Origin: Chitinophagales bacterium
GTDB lineage: Bacteria > Bacteroidota > Bacteroidia > Chitinophagales > UBA2359
Direction of reading: 5' to 3'
DNA length: 64,000 nucleotides
Assembly (NCBI GenBank): GCA_041392475.1
Contig: JAWKLZ010000001.1
Span: forward strand, 3,286,001-3,350,000
The position numbers were made by a program, and so were the translations under genes. Position 1 is the stretch's first letter; every line of letters begins with the position of its first letter. This document shows positions 34,435 through 43,085 of the stretch, one piece after another. The notes under the pieces were generated by a model, which had not been told where the DNA came from, ran no database searches, and saw nothing but the letters and a program-made list of their open reading frames with translations.

Positions 34435-34890
34435 TTATTCTATTTCGGTGTTTGATGATGAGAGAGAGGTAGTACGATAATCAATTTGTCTTTGCGTACC
34501 ATCAGGAAAGTGTTCGGTGGTAATTGCGGCATCGCCCCAAAGTTCTTCCAGTTGATAAATATATCGCTTGGGTCGAAGGAAAACATGTACTACCACATTG
34601 ATGTAATCCAATAAAACCCATTCGGAAGTATTCTTTCCTTCTACGTAAACAGGCGATTCATTCAATAGTTCTTTCGTTTGTTCAATAATGTTGTCTGCAA
34701 TCGCTCCTACTTGTCGGGTTGAATTCGCTTCACATATCACGAAAGAATCAGTCATCGCATCTTCCAAATTGGAAAGATTCATACTGATGACTTTCTCACC
34801 TTTTTTGTCCAAAATGCTGTCGGCAACAATATCAACGAGTTGCTCTGTCACAGCCAATGTTTTTCTTTTTTTTGCTATTTTCGCCTTCAA
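34435..34890 (-). CDS. rsfS: Ribosome silencing factor RsfS
   Basis: 151 residues. RsfS (YbeB/Iojap family) binds ribosomal protein L14 and blocks subunit joining when nutrients run low. Seen: the LDKKGEKVISMNLS strand, DSFVICEANSTRQVGAIADNI, and the C-terminal EGKNTSEWVLLDYINVVVHVFLRPKRYIYQLEELWGDA, all hallmarks of the family. The N-terminus is short and basic (MKAKIAKKRK) and there is a small extra tail of about 25 residues. It shares an intergenic region of 54 bases with the divergent biotin ligase gene. A sequence tacctttg on the minus strand (34926-34933) fits the Bacteroidota minus-7 box TAnnTTTG and is well placed, but I found no matching minus-33 box. Confidence 0.93.
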   Translation of the reverse strand: MKAKIAKKRKTLAVTEQLVDIVADSILDKKGEKVISMNLSNLEDAMTDSFVICEANSTRQVGAIADNIIEQTKELLNESPVYVEGKNTSEWVLLDYINVVVHVFLRPKRYIYQLEELWGDAAITTEHFPDGTQRQIDYRTTSLSSSNTEIE

Positions 34891-34944
34891 TAAAAAAAAA
34901 TTATTTAGGTTAAACCCTTAAATTTCAAAGGTACAAATTATATT

Positions 34945-35724
34945 TTGGTTTATAACACTCTTTTCATTGGAAAGGTTCTTATCCATTTGGATAAGATAGA
35001 TTCTACCAACAAATATGCGACTCAACTGCTGAAAAATGAGCAGGTTAGAGAGGGTACAATTATCTCAACAGCCTACCAACTCGAAGGCAAAGGACAGCGT
35101 GGAAATACATGGCTTAGTGACGAGGGACAAAACATTACACTTAGCATTGTTTTGTACCCGAATTTTTTGATGGCATACCAGCAGTTTTTACTCAGTCAAA
35201 GTGTTGCGCTCGGCGTTCAGTCTTTCGCTACCGAAATTTTGGGGGAAGGTGTTTGTGTCAAATGGCCCAATGATATTTATTACCGTGACCGTAAAATAAC
35301 AGGCATTTTAATTGAAAATTCCTTGTCAGGAAAAAATATCGCTTCTTCGATTGTAGGGATTGGCATCAACGTCAATCAAATTCATTTCCCTTCTTCCCTT
35401 CAATCTGCAACGTCATTTCACCAAATCACAGGCAGACACTACGACCTCCTCCAACTGATTCAACAATTGGCGCAGCACATTGAAGCCCGTTACCTGCAAT
35501 TGAGGGCAATGCGTTTTGATGAGATTCGCCATGATTATTTGACCAAATTGTACCGTTTTGAAGAATGGCATTCTTTTGAAGATGTACTTACAAATCAGCT
35601 TTTTGTCGGTAAAATAGTGGCGGTGCAAAAGGATGGGAAATTGGTGGTAGAGGTAAAACAGAAGGTTGCCAACGCTGAGAACAAACGGCGGGTGTTTGAT
35701 TTGAAGGAAGTACGGTTTATTTGA
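34945..35724 (+). CDS. birA: Biotin--[acetyl-CoA-carboxylase] ligase
   Basis: 259 residues, a short BirA without the N-terminal DNA-binding domain, which attaches biotin to carboxylase carrier protein. Seen: the DKIDSTNKYA start, the biotinyl-AMP loop EGKGQRGNTW (residues about 47-56), VKWPNDIY with the catalytic lysine of the KWPND motif, KITGILIE, and VGIGINVNQ. The C-terminal SH3-like domain (residues 205-259) is present. Start: the only in-frame start candidate between the upstream stop at 34906 and the conserved region is TTG at 34945. It is divergent from rsfS and converges with idi (8-base gap). Confidence 0.92.
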   Translation: MVYNTLFIGKVLIHLDKIDSTNKYATQLLKNEQVREGTIISTAYQLEGKGQRGNTWLSDEGQNITLSIVLYPNFLMAYQQFLLSQSVALGVQSFATEILGEGVCVKWPNDIYYRDRKITGILIENSLSGKNIASSIVGIGINVNQIHFPSSLQSATSFHQITGRHYDLLQLIQQLAQHIEARYLQLRAMRFDEIRHDYLTKLYRFEEWHSFEDVLTNQLFVGKIVAVQKDGKLVVEVKQKVANAENKRRVFDLKEVRFI

Positions 35725-35732
35725 ATTGCTTT

Positions 35733-36290
35733 TTAGCTAAATAATTTGCGGATAGCGGTGGCTGAGAGCAAATTTTTGTCACGTAGTTCTAAAAGGGCTG
35801 TTTTGAACCAATAAGTAAATTGATCGGGATACGTGTCGAGGTCTAAAAAGAGTTGGTAGATTTCTATCCATTTGATAGCATGGACTTCATCGAAGTTGAG
35901 GTTGTGAATAGGCTCGTTGTAAATACCTATAAACACAGTGTCAAGTTCGTGTTCGATAAGTTGGGTTTTTTCGTCCTCGGCTCGATATATAAATGAGAAT
36001 ACTTCTTTCAGTTCGGTGTCAAAGCCCAGTTCTTCTTGTAATCTTCTATGAGCAGCATCGATGGTAGGTTCATTCAATCTTGGGTGACTGCAGCAACTGT
36101 TGCTCCACATTCCGCCAAAATGGTATTTGGTGAAAGCACGTTGTTGTAGCAACATTTGACCTTTTTGATTGAAGATAAAAATACTGAAAGCAGTGTGTAA
36201 CAATCCTTTCTGATGGGCAGCCATTTTTTCTTCTGTTCCCAATACGTTTCCTTTCTTATCTACCAATACTACGTATTCTTCTGTTGTCAT
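35733..36290 (-). CDS. idi: Isopentenyl-diphosphate delta-isomerase, type I
   Basis: 185 residues of the Nudix-related type I isomerase, which interconverts isopentenyl and dimethylallyl diphosphate for isoprenoid synthesis (quinones, carotenoids). Seen: the VLVDKKGNVLGTEEKMAAH start, HTAFSIFIFNQKG, the active-site cysteine in WSNSCCSHP (about residue 67), a Nudix-like helix AAHRRLQEELGF and the catalytic glutamate region EHELDTVF. Length is typical of bacterial type I enzymes. It converges with birA. No other isoprenoid gene is nearby. Confidence 0.94.
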   Translation of the reverse strand: MTTEEYVVLVDKKGNVLGTEEKMAAHQKGLLHTAFSIFIFNQKGQMLLQQRAFTKYHFGGMWSNSCCSHPRLNEPTIDAAHRRLQEELGFDTELKEVFSFIYRAEDEKTQLIEHELDTVFIGIYNEPIHNLNFDEVHAIKWIEIYQLFLDLDTYPDQFTYWFKTALLELRDKNLLSATAIRKLFS

Positions 36291-36393
36291 AAGTTTGAGG
36301 TTTGCAGTTTGAAGGTCTGCGGTGATGTATTATAATGAGGAAAGCCAACTTCAAACAAATCGGCTTTAAAAAAGTTTCCTTTCCCTAAAATGA

Positions 36394-36433
36394 AAAAGAG
36401 CCAACTTTTAGTACAATCGATTGACTCTTTTTT
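36394..36433 (-). terminator. Intrinsic terminator behind the S74-domain gene
   Basis: Stem aagagccaa (36396-36404) with ttgactctt (36421-36429), one G-T wobble; on the minus strand the hairpin is followed by a T-run. It lies 37-76 bases behind the leftward S74 gene and before idi. Confidence 0.65.
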
Positions 36434-36469
36434 GTTCATTTATTTGATTTAGAGCTTATTCATGGTTTT

Positions 36470-37315
36470 TTACTTAGCATCTTTACCGTCTGTCTTTGCT
36501 TTTTGGGTTTGTATTCCCTGCGCTTGAAGTGCTTCAATCAGTTGTGAAACAGTAGTTTCCATGTTGCTAATGGTTGAAGTCTGTTGGTTGAGTTGTTGTT
36601 TTTGGGATTCAATGATGGTCTGTTGTTCTTGAATAGCATGGATCAATACTGGGATCAATTCAGAATAGGCCACACTCAAGCGGTCACTTGCTTCACCTGT
36701 TTCGGGAATGATATAGTCTTGACGGATAACTATTTCGGGAATGACTTCCTGAACTTCTTGGGCAATCAAACCCACTTGTGTACCTTCAATGGCTTTGTTT
36801 TTCCATGTAAAACTGACGGGCTTCAATTGAAGTACATCCTTCAATCCATAAGGAAGGTCGACAATGTTTTCTTTTTCACGTCGGTCAGAAATTTCTGCAA
36901 ATTTAAGGGCGGAAATTTGGCGGAAAGGTTTTTTGTTCGTACCCAAATCAAATTCACCTCCTTCTATTGGGAATAAGGTCGTACCTACTCCGATTCCTCC
37001 TTGTTGACCTACTTCAAAGAAAGGCAATTTGCCATTTCCGATTCTCATCAACCAAGGGTTTTCATGCCCGTGAGGATTGCCTGTACCTACGGTGATGTTT
37101 CCATGTATGACAATTTCGGTAAAGGTAGCATTGCATTTTTCTTTGCAGTAATCACTCATCTGGCTGTATCCAAGTGAGCAGTTGCAGGTTTCGGAAGCCT
37201 TGATTTCTAATTGCTTAGTAGGGGGGCGGTAGATCGTTTGTGCAGATAAGCCTGCACTGGCTATCATTAGGCAAAGTGTAGCAAAAATTTGGATTAAGAA
37301 ATTACTCTTTTTCAT
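36470..37315 (-). CDS. Exported tail-fibre-type protein with S74 intramolecular chaperone domain
   Basis: 281 residues from the ATG at 37315, which gives a signal peptide (FLIQIFATLCLMIASAGLSAQ); the frame is open for 22 more codons upstream without signal character. Residues 30-140 contain a cysteine-rich patch (CNCSLGYSQMSDYCKEKC) and a fibre-like stretch. From about residue 150 there is an S74 domain: FAEISDRREKENIVDLPYGLKDVLQLKPVSFTWK, GLIAQEVQEVIPE, and LIPVLIHAIQEQQTIIESQKQQ, ending in a coiled coil. Such domains help trimeric fibres fold and then cut themselves off. In Bacteroidota they occur on surface proteins as well as phages; nothing else here is phage-like. No T9SS sorting domain. 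Confidence 0.85.
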   Translation of the reverse strand: MKKSNFLIQIFATLCLMIASAGLSAQTIYRPPTKQLEIKASETCNCSLGYSQMSDYCKEKCNATFTEIVIHGNITVGTGNPHGHENPWLMRIGNGKLPFFEVGQQGGIGVGTTLFPIEGGEFDLGTNKKPFRQISALKFAEISDRREKENIVDLPYGLKDVLQLKPVSFTWKNKAIEGTQVGLIAQEVQEVIPEIVIRQDYIIPETGEASDRLSVAYSELIPVLIHAIQEQQTIIESQKQQLNQQTSTISNMETTVSQLIEALQAQGIQTQKAKTDGKDAK

Positions 37316-37803
37316 CTGATTTAATTTAATAGGTTTATAATGGTGTTGGACTTTAGACGAAAGACCTAAGTAGAAAGACAAAAGAAGTAAATGTTTGGTT
37401 ATGAGTTAATTGCATTTTTAATTCAATTTTTCTTAATTCCTTTACTGTCAATGATTTAAAACTTTTTGTCTTATATCTTTAATATTTCGTTCAAAGTCTA
37501 ATAATGGTGTAATGTTAGGAAAAATGATGGTTTGGGATAGTCCCAAAAAATAAATCTAATTATCAGAGAGTGAGAGGAGATGAATATTTACCTTGAAGTA
37601 GTTGTTGCCATACAAAAATACGATATTTTAAGGAATTATGGAAAACCATTTTTTTTCTAAAAATAGGAATCAGATTTGCTTTGAAGGAAACTATTTATAG
37701 AAGAAAACGTTTATTGTTAGGTATTTAAAGCAGAATTGGTGGTGTGATTCATAGGAATCTGCTGCTCATTTTTTTATTTTATCACTTTTTATCTTCTAAT
37801 CCC
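37316..37803. other. A+T-rich intergenic region between divergent genes
   Basis: About 490 bases between the leftward S74 gene and the rightward helical-repeat gene. I see no open frame, RNA structure or repeat. It must hold both promoters, but no clear promoter boxes stood out. Confidence 0.4.
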
Positions 37804-39354
37804 ATGCGTCCATCGGATAACCTTTTCAAACTCATACAATCGCTAAGTGCTTCTGAAAAACGCTACTTCAAGATTTATGCTGAGCAGCACATTATTGGTA
37901 AAAAGAACAACTATATGCAGTTGTTTGATATGATTGCGAAACAGACCGAATACGATGAAGCGGCGATTAAGCGAAAATTCAGGAGGGAAAAATTTATTCG
38001 ACAGCTCACCTTTACAAAAAATACGCTGACGCATAAGATTATGAAGGCTTTGCGGTCTTTTCAGGAAGGGAGTAAAAATAGGTCGGAGGAATCTGAACTC
38101 AGGGATTTATTGCATGACTTGGATATTTTGTATCAAAAAGAATTGTTGGATCAGTTCAAGAAGGAGTTGAAAAGAAGCAAAAAGATAGCTTACCGTGTGG
38201 AGGAGTTTTTGATATTGCTTCGATTGTTGGCTTGGGAAAAAAAATATGTGATTGAACAATCTACTAAAAAAACCGAGCAAAAATTGAAGGCAGTGATTGA
38301 AGAAGAAGAGGAGGTGATGCAATTGCTGAGAAATCAAATGATCTATTACAATTTGAGTAAGCAAATTTTGACTTCTTTGAGGACAAAGGTAAGCGACAAA
38401 AAAAAGAAGGAACTGCAAGAATTGAAGGCATTGGTGCAGCATCCGCTTTTGCAGTCTGAAGCACAGGCTACTACTTTCATGTCTAAAACCTACTATCATG
38501 ATACTTTGGGTTTGTATCATTGGAAAATGGGAGATCTTCAAAAGGCTTATACACACTATGAGCAATTGGTCGACCTTTGGGAAAGTGATGCGAAATCTGC
38601 TGCTCAAGACAATATGCTCTACCGTCAGAGTTTGGGTAACTACCTGAATGTGTGTCATGCGATGGGACAGGATAAAATGGGTATGTTCCCTTTTATCTTG
38701 AAAAAAATAAAATCGCTTCCGAAAGGCAATTTAGAAACGCAGATTAAAACGTTTCAATTGACGGTTCACCACGAATTGTTGTATTATTTGAATACAGGTA
38801 AATTTGAAGAAGGTACGAAGGTGGTCAAAAAAATTGAAGCGGAATTGAGGACTTTGGAGCAGCAACTTCCAACTTCTGAGCTTTTATCTATTTACTACAA
38901 TATTTCTATTATTTACTTTTTTTCTGAAGATTTTACCAATACTTTATTGTGGCTCAATGAGATATTGTCGCATCCTCGAACTGATGTCCGAAAAGATATT
39001 CAGCAGTTTGCCAAAATACTGCAATTCATCATACATTATGAGTTGGACAATGAAGAGATATTGGAGAATCTCTATCGGTCGGTCTATCGAAGTCTAAAGA
39101 AAGAGGAACAACTGCATGAATTTGAGCAATTGGTGCTGAACTATATTCGAAAGCTTTTGGTTATCAATCCTTTTGAGAAAAAAGTGCTGAATGAATGTTA
39201 CAATGAATTTGGGGAAGCCATCAGTACGATGCAAGCAAAACCCGATTATATACATATATTGGGTGCGCAGGAAACGATTATTTGGGTAGTGAGTAAGCTG
39301 CAAGAGACAACGATGGGAGAGGTTTTTAGAAAGGCTACTGGAATCACCCAATAA
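37804..39354 (+). CDS. Large helical-repeat (TPR-like) protein, function unknown
   Basis: 516 residues from the ATG at 37804; a 20-codon upstream extension exists but is A+T-rich and ends in MRPSDN, the more natural start. The protein is almost entirely helical. The first part (LFKLIQSLSASEKRYFKIYAEQH) looks like a conserved N-terminal module, followed by lysine/glutamate-rich helices and, from about residue 230, TPR-like pairs (YYHDTLGLYHWKMGDLQKAYTHYEQLVDLW, and LLSIYYNISIIYFFSEDFTNTLLWLNEIL). No signal peptide, so cytoplasmic. A scaffold or regulator role is a guess. I do not recognise a named family. Confidence 0.75.
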   Translation: MRPSDNLFKLIQSLSASEKRYFKIYAEQHIIGKKNNYMQLFDMIAKQTEYDEAAIKRKFRREKFIRQLTFTKNTLTHKIMKALRSFQEGSKNRSEESELRDLLHDLDILYQKELLDQFKKELKRSKKIAYRVEEFLILLRLLAWEKKYVIEQSTKKTEQKLKAVIEEEEEVMQLLRNQMIYYNLSKQILTSLRTKVSDKKKKELQELKALVQHPLLQSEAQATTFMSKTYYHDTLGLYHWKMGDLQKAYTHYEQLVDLWESDAKSAAQDNMLYRQSLGNYLNVCHAMGQDKMGMFPFILKKIKSLPKGNLETQIKTFQLTVHHELLYYLNTGKFEEGTKVVKKIEAELRTLEQQLPTSELLSIYYNISIIYFFSEDFTNTLLWLNEILSHPRTDVRKDIQQFAKILQFIIHYELDNEEILENLYRSVYRSLKKEEQLHEFEQLVLNYIRKLLVINPFEKKVLNECYNEFGEAISTMQAKPDYIHILGAQETIIWVVSKLQETTMGEVFRKATGITQ

Positions 39355-40486
39355 AAAAAGCCCCTGAAGTAGTTGGTTTCAGAGACTCATTTTATAAAAT
39401 AATTCAATATCTAATGATGAAATTCCTTTACTCTCATTAATAGAATTGGTGGTAAATTCACTTACATTCTTCACTTAATAAATAGTAGTGAGATAAAGGA
39501 TTGAGGGTAGAAAAGAATGTAGAACGAAGAGCCATTGGGCATGAGGTAGCTTTTTTTGAGTAAATATACCTTAAAAGCAAAATATAAGACATTTTTTTCA
39601 ATAGATATTTGCAACATTTAGAGGTTGTTTTGATTTGTTACATTGTATTTTCTTATATTTCAAAGCCTAAGCAACTCTTTCTAATCATTGTCATTTGGAT
39701 TATTGTTCTGCTATTACAGTGATTAGTAAATTAGTGACTGGTGATTAGTTTTCAAAACTATTATCTATCAGTTTTTTGTGTGAAAAACAAGTTGCTACTT
39801 ATTTGGTTTATGCTGTACTAGTCTCTGGATTCAACTCATAATCCTTACCCAATCTCCTGCAATGCTCGAACCAACCAGAAGTACGCTTTTCTATACAGCA
39901 TTTAGGCTGAACATAAAAACGCTTTTATGTGTATCTCGAATGGTAAATATAGCAAAAAGTTGGATTATTACCTAAAGAGTCGCTTTATTTTGTGAGAAAG
40001 CAAAATGTCAAGAGGATGAAGGTCTCCACGGTAAATCGGGACGGGCTTACAGGCAGGCGTGTCAACTGGATAAGAAATAGTTTATGCTTGGAGTCGGTAA
40101 GGAATGGAGGGGTCTTATTCTCTAAGATTTAATGGTGGGACTATGAATCTCAAACGGTTAAAGGTGATGACATTGCTACACTCAATTATTTGAAAACTAT
40201 AATAATAACAGAAATGCGAAATTTTTTTATTTGGATTTTAATACAGAACCTCGATTAGCGGTTCGGCTTCTTTTTTTATACTTTAAACTTACTTAATAAT
40301 TCATCTTCATCATCAAGTTTGTCATATGCATCTGCTTCTGTTATATGCCCGTCTTGGTCGCTAATTCTTGTTAACTGTTTTCCTTTCCTAAATAGTGCTT
40401 GAACGATAAGGCACAAATATTTGATATTGATTAAAATAAAGAGCTTTTTTGCTTGAATTTTATAGTAGAAATTATTATCTTAGCAA
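39355..40486. other. Gene-poor region with possible remnants of mobile DNA
   Basis: More than 1.1 kb without an intact gene. Seen: a 32-bp microrepeat (39717-39748, partner at 32193); a G-rich island at about 39995-40150 that contrasts with its A+T-rich surroundings and contains gaaggtctccacggtaaatc and gggcttacaggcagg, possibly a decayed structured RNA; a small hairpin with T-run at 40246-40277; and a leftward open tail (40276 to about 40400) reading ALFRKGKQLTRISDQDG then an acidic DDEDELLSKFKV before a stop, which looks like the end of a lost gene. None is complete. Confidence 0.4.
39717..39748. repeat. 32-bp microrepeat, copy 2
   Basis: Second copy of the sequence at 32193-32224 in the same orientation, differing at about four positions. 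Confidence 0.45.
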
Positions 40487-42073
40487 TTGCAATATTTGTA
40501 TAATGTTAATTACGAATCAAATGATGATTTGTCTGTCTATGAGATTCGTGTAAAAAAGTATTACTATCTGATGCGTAAAGAATTTGAAGCACAATTACAA
40601 TTGGATTCGATTCCTATTGGAGAGGTAGAAATAGATATGCGAAGCCGTCATGAGCTACCTCAACTATTAGCAGGATTACAGCATATTTTCACGAATGAAG
40701 CACTTCGAACAGCCGTTCTGAAAGTTTTATCTGAGGCTATTTTGTCAGAAAAAAAGCGACGGGTCGTTTGGGAATGAGTTTATGGGAATTATTTGTTTTG
40801 GGTTGTTGCCGTCTAAATTTAAATATAGATTATGATAATCTACATGATTTATCGAATAATCACCATTCACTTCGAGGGATATTAGGTGTAGCAACGAGAG
40901 GTTATCTACCGAATGTAAAACATTATTGTTTGCAAACAATTAAAGATAATGTTGGTTTACTTACTGAAGATAACCTTAATGAAATCAATAAAATAATAGT
41001 TAATGAAGGTCATCAATTAAAAAAAAAAAGGAAGGTAAAATTTTAGAGTTGAATCTCAAAGCAGATTCGTTTGTAGTAGAACGTCATATTCATTTTCCAA
41101 CCGATATCCGTTTATTGTGGGATTGTGTACATAAATGTATTGGTTTTATAAAGCTATTAAAAAGCGTAGTAGACATATCAGGATTACGTAATTATAAATC
41201 AATACGTAAAAAAATAAAAAGATTATATACGCTTACAGCAAGAATACATAAACGAAAAGGTAATAATTATATAAAACGCCTTCAAGATTCGACAGAGGAG
41301 TATTTGGCAGCAACCTATCCTTTATTAAAGAAAGTGAATGATTTAGTAGAAGCTTTGAGTGAAATAATTGATTCAAAACCTCACTTAGCAACAAAGTTAG
41401 AAAGCTTGAAATATTATCGAGATATGTTAAAAAAACATATCGATTTGGTGGATAGACGTATTCTACAAGGCGAACAAATTCCTCATTCGGAAAAGGTATT
41501 TTCCATTTTTGAACCTGAAACGGAGTGGTTGAAGAAGGGCAAGGGCGACCCAAATGTAGAATTGGGGCATAATGTGTTGATTGTAACTGACCAATTTCAC
41601 TTTATTGTTTATCACAAAGTAGCTGTAAAAGAACAAGATAAGGATTTAGTGATTCCATTAGGGAAGGAATTACAGGAACGCTTCAAAGAAAAGTGCAAAT
41701 TGTATAGTATTAGTTTTGATAAAGGTTTCTGGCTGAAATCAAATAAGGAAGCGATGGAAAAAATATTCGATATAGTTGTGATGCCTAAAAAAGGAAAACC
41801 AACTATTGCTGAGAAAGAGGCGTACCATAAGCAGATAACTACAAAACTTATAAGCGTAAACATAGTGCAGTAGAATCAAATATTAATGAATTGGAACAGG
41901 GTGGTTTGGATAAAGTAGCGGATAAGGGCTTGGATGGCTTCAAGAAATATGTGGCATGGGGAGTATTGGCTTACAATTTAAAGCGATTGGGCAGATTGTG
42001 CATGGAGCAGCAAAAAGCGAAAGCCAAGAAACTGCAAAAAGCGAAAAAACGAAAGCTCAAAAAAGCCTCTTGA
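40487..42073 (+). pseudogene. ISNCY-family transposase, broken by frameshifts
   Basis: Four consecutive frames join into one transposase of about 525 codons: 40487-40777, 40768-41046, 41049-41873 and 41891-42073. Family landmarks: FEAQLQLDSIPIGE, RSRHELPQLLAGLQHIF, GMSLWELFVLG, HYCLQTIKDNV, HFPTDIRLLWD, YYRDMLKKHIDLVDRRI, GEQIPHSEKVFSIFEPETEWLKKGK, VELGHNVLI, ISFDKGF, VVMPKKGK, and HSAVESNINELEQGGLDKVADKGLDGFKKYV. The breaks lie in an A7 tract (40749-40755), an A11 tract (41019-41029) and near 41845. The start is uncertain: the frame opens at a TTG, while an ATG at 40503 is in another frame. I could not find convincing terminal inverted repeats. It sits at the edge of the unstable T9SS cluster. 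Sequencing error in the A-runs could explain two of the three breaks. Confidence 0.85.
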
Positions 42074-42094
42074 GTTTCAAAATAGGCTTTTCTT
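42059..42094 (+). terminator. Terminator of the transposase remnant
   Basis: aaaagcct (42061-42068) pairs with aggctttt (42084-42091) and a short T-run follows. The left arm overlaps the last codons of the transposase. Confidence 0.6.
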
Positions 42095-42249
42095 TATAAA
42101 TTGTTGATAAATAAGATTTTAACGTATTTCATAGGGGATTGTCTGCTCCGAAATGAGCGCAATGCAATGTATATCAGTAATTTAGAAAGAAATTGCTCAA
42201 AACTCAAAAAAACATTCTCATAGATGTTTTTTTTTAATCTGTTTTTAAT

Positions 42250-42273
42250 AAAAAAGCCTGTTTTCGTTCAGGC
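42250..42273 (-). terminator. Terminator fused to the truncated T9SS gene
   Basis: gcctg (42256-42260) and caggc (42269-42273) with an 8-base loop, followed on the minus strand by six T. The stop codon of the truncated gene lies within the stem. Confidence 0.65.
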
Positions 42274-42813
42274 ACTACCTATACTATCAACTTTAATTGC
42301 CAACATAGAGCCTGTATCTATATATCCTTCTCGTCCAATAATTAAGTACCCGTTATCGTTTGTATGAATTAGCCTGTGTGGTCGTGTGATATGGTCAGGA
42401 TTTGGATACTGCTTCTTCCACAAAACATTCCCTTCCTCTGTACATTTTAACAAAACTATATAGGGGAAATTATTTATACCATTAGCCTCTACGTATGATA
42501 CCAAAAAATGATTAGGATTTTTTTTATCTCGAATCATGGTATTAACTGGTGGGAAAAAAGCTACCTCACCCAATCTTTTCTTCCATTGAATATTTCCGAA
42601 TTCATCTAGTTTTAACAAATTTAGATAAATTGCGCCTCCTTGTAGCATTTGTTCATAATTCAACACAAGAAAACCATCAGTAACTTCAAAACTTGAAAGA
42701 CAAAAATTAAAACTCTCTTGATTGATAACTGCTTTGTTGAAGTAATGTACTTCTTGGGCGAATGAAAAATTTGATAGAAATATTAGGCAGAAGATTATTG
42801 TAAAGAATTTCAT
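42268..42813 (-). pseudogene. N-terminal fragment of a T9SS cargo gene
   Basis: 181 codons with an intact signal peptide (FFTIIFCLIFLSNFSFAQ) and the first propeller-like repeats (VHYFNKAVIN, FLVLNYEQ, LNLLKLDEFGNIQWKK). It aligns to the front of the paralogues at 43086-44573, 49401-50884 and 51151-52630 up to LAIKVDSIG, then ends abruptly after two unrelated codons. The break point (about 42276) falls in DNA that carries a terminator hairpin, so the second half and the sorting domain were deleted. The product could be exported to the periplasm but not sorted through the T9SS. The transposase remnant lies just beyond the break and may have caused it. Confidence 0.8.
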
Positions 42814-42846
42814 AGACTATGGGGTTTTTATCAATTAAACAAAAAG

Positions 42847-43084
42847 AAAATCTTAGATGAAAAAAAATGTCTTTTCACCTAAGATTTTGTCATAAAAAAG
42901 GAAACAATTATTTGGTGATTATCAGCTTCTGAGTGTGCTTCACCGCATCATTTTCCTTGATAGCGACTAAATAAATGCCTATACTTAAATTGCGAACATC
43001 TAAATGAGTCGATACTTTTTTCGTGCATGAGAAAAGTCCAGTAATAAAAGTTCCTTTCCTATCTACCAGTTCCTGTTCAAAAAC
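42847..43084 (-). pseudogene. Sorting-domain remnant (type B), copy 1, with terminator hairpin
   Basis: Behind the stop codon of the next gene, the minus strand still encodes 58 residues of a second T9SS sorting domain (42908-43084): ELVDRKGTFITG, then HLDVRNLSIGIYLVAIKEN and QKLIITK followed by a stop. It resembles the end of the intact M43 protease gene (LDVRNLEEGMYLVAVKEN..KLMITK). It has no start and is not joined to any gene. A hairpin with arms aaaatcttag.. (42847-42862) and ..ctaagatttt (42872-42888) follows and probably ends the transcript. The same remnant plus hairpin recurs at 44654, 50970 and 60468. Confidence 0.8.
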
Positions 43085-43085
43085 T

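Noticed and set aside
36470..37315. Phage tail-fibre origin for the S74-domain gene
   Set aside because: No other phage gene nearby and the protein has a bacterial signal peptide; S74 domains are common in Bacteroidota surface proteins.
40487..42073. Functional insertion sequence using programmed frameshifting
   Set aside because: Three frame changes, one outside any slippery run, and no recognisable terminal inverted repeats; decay or sequencing error is simpler.
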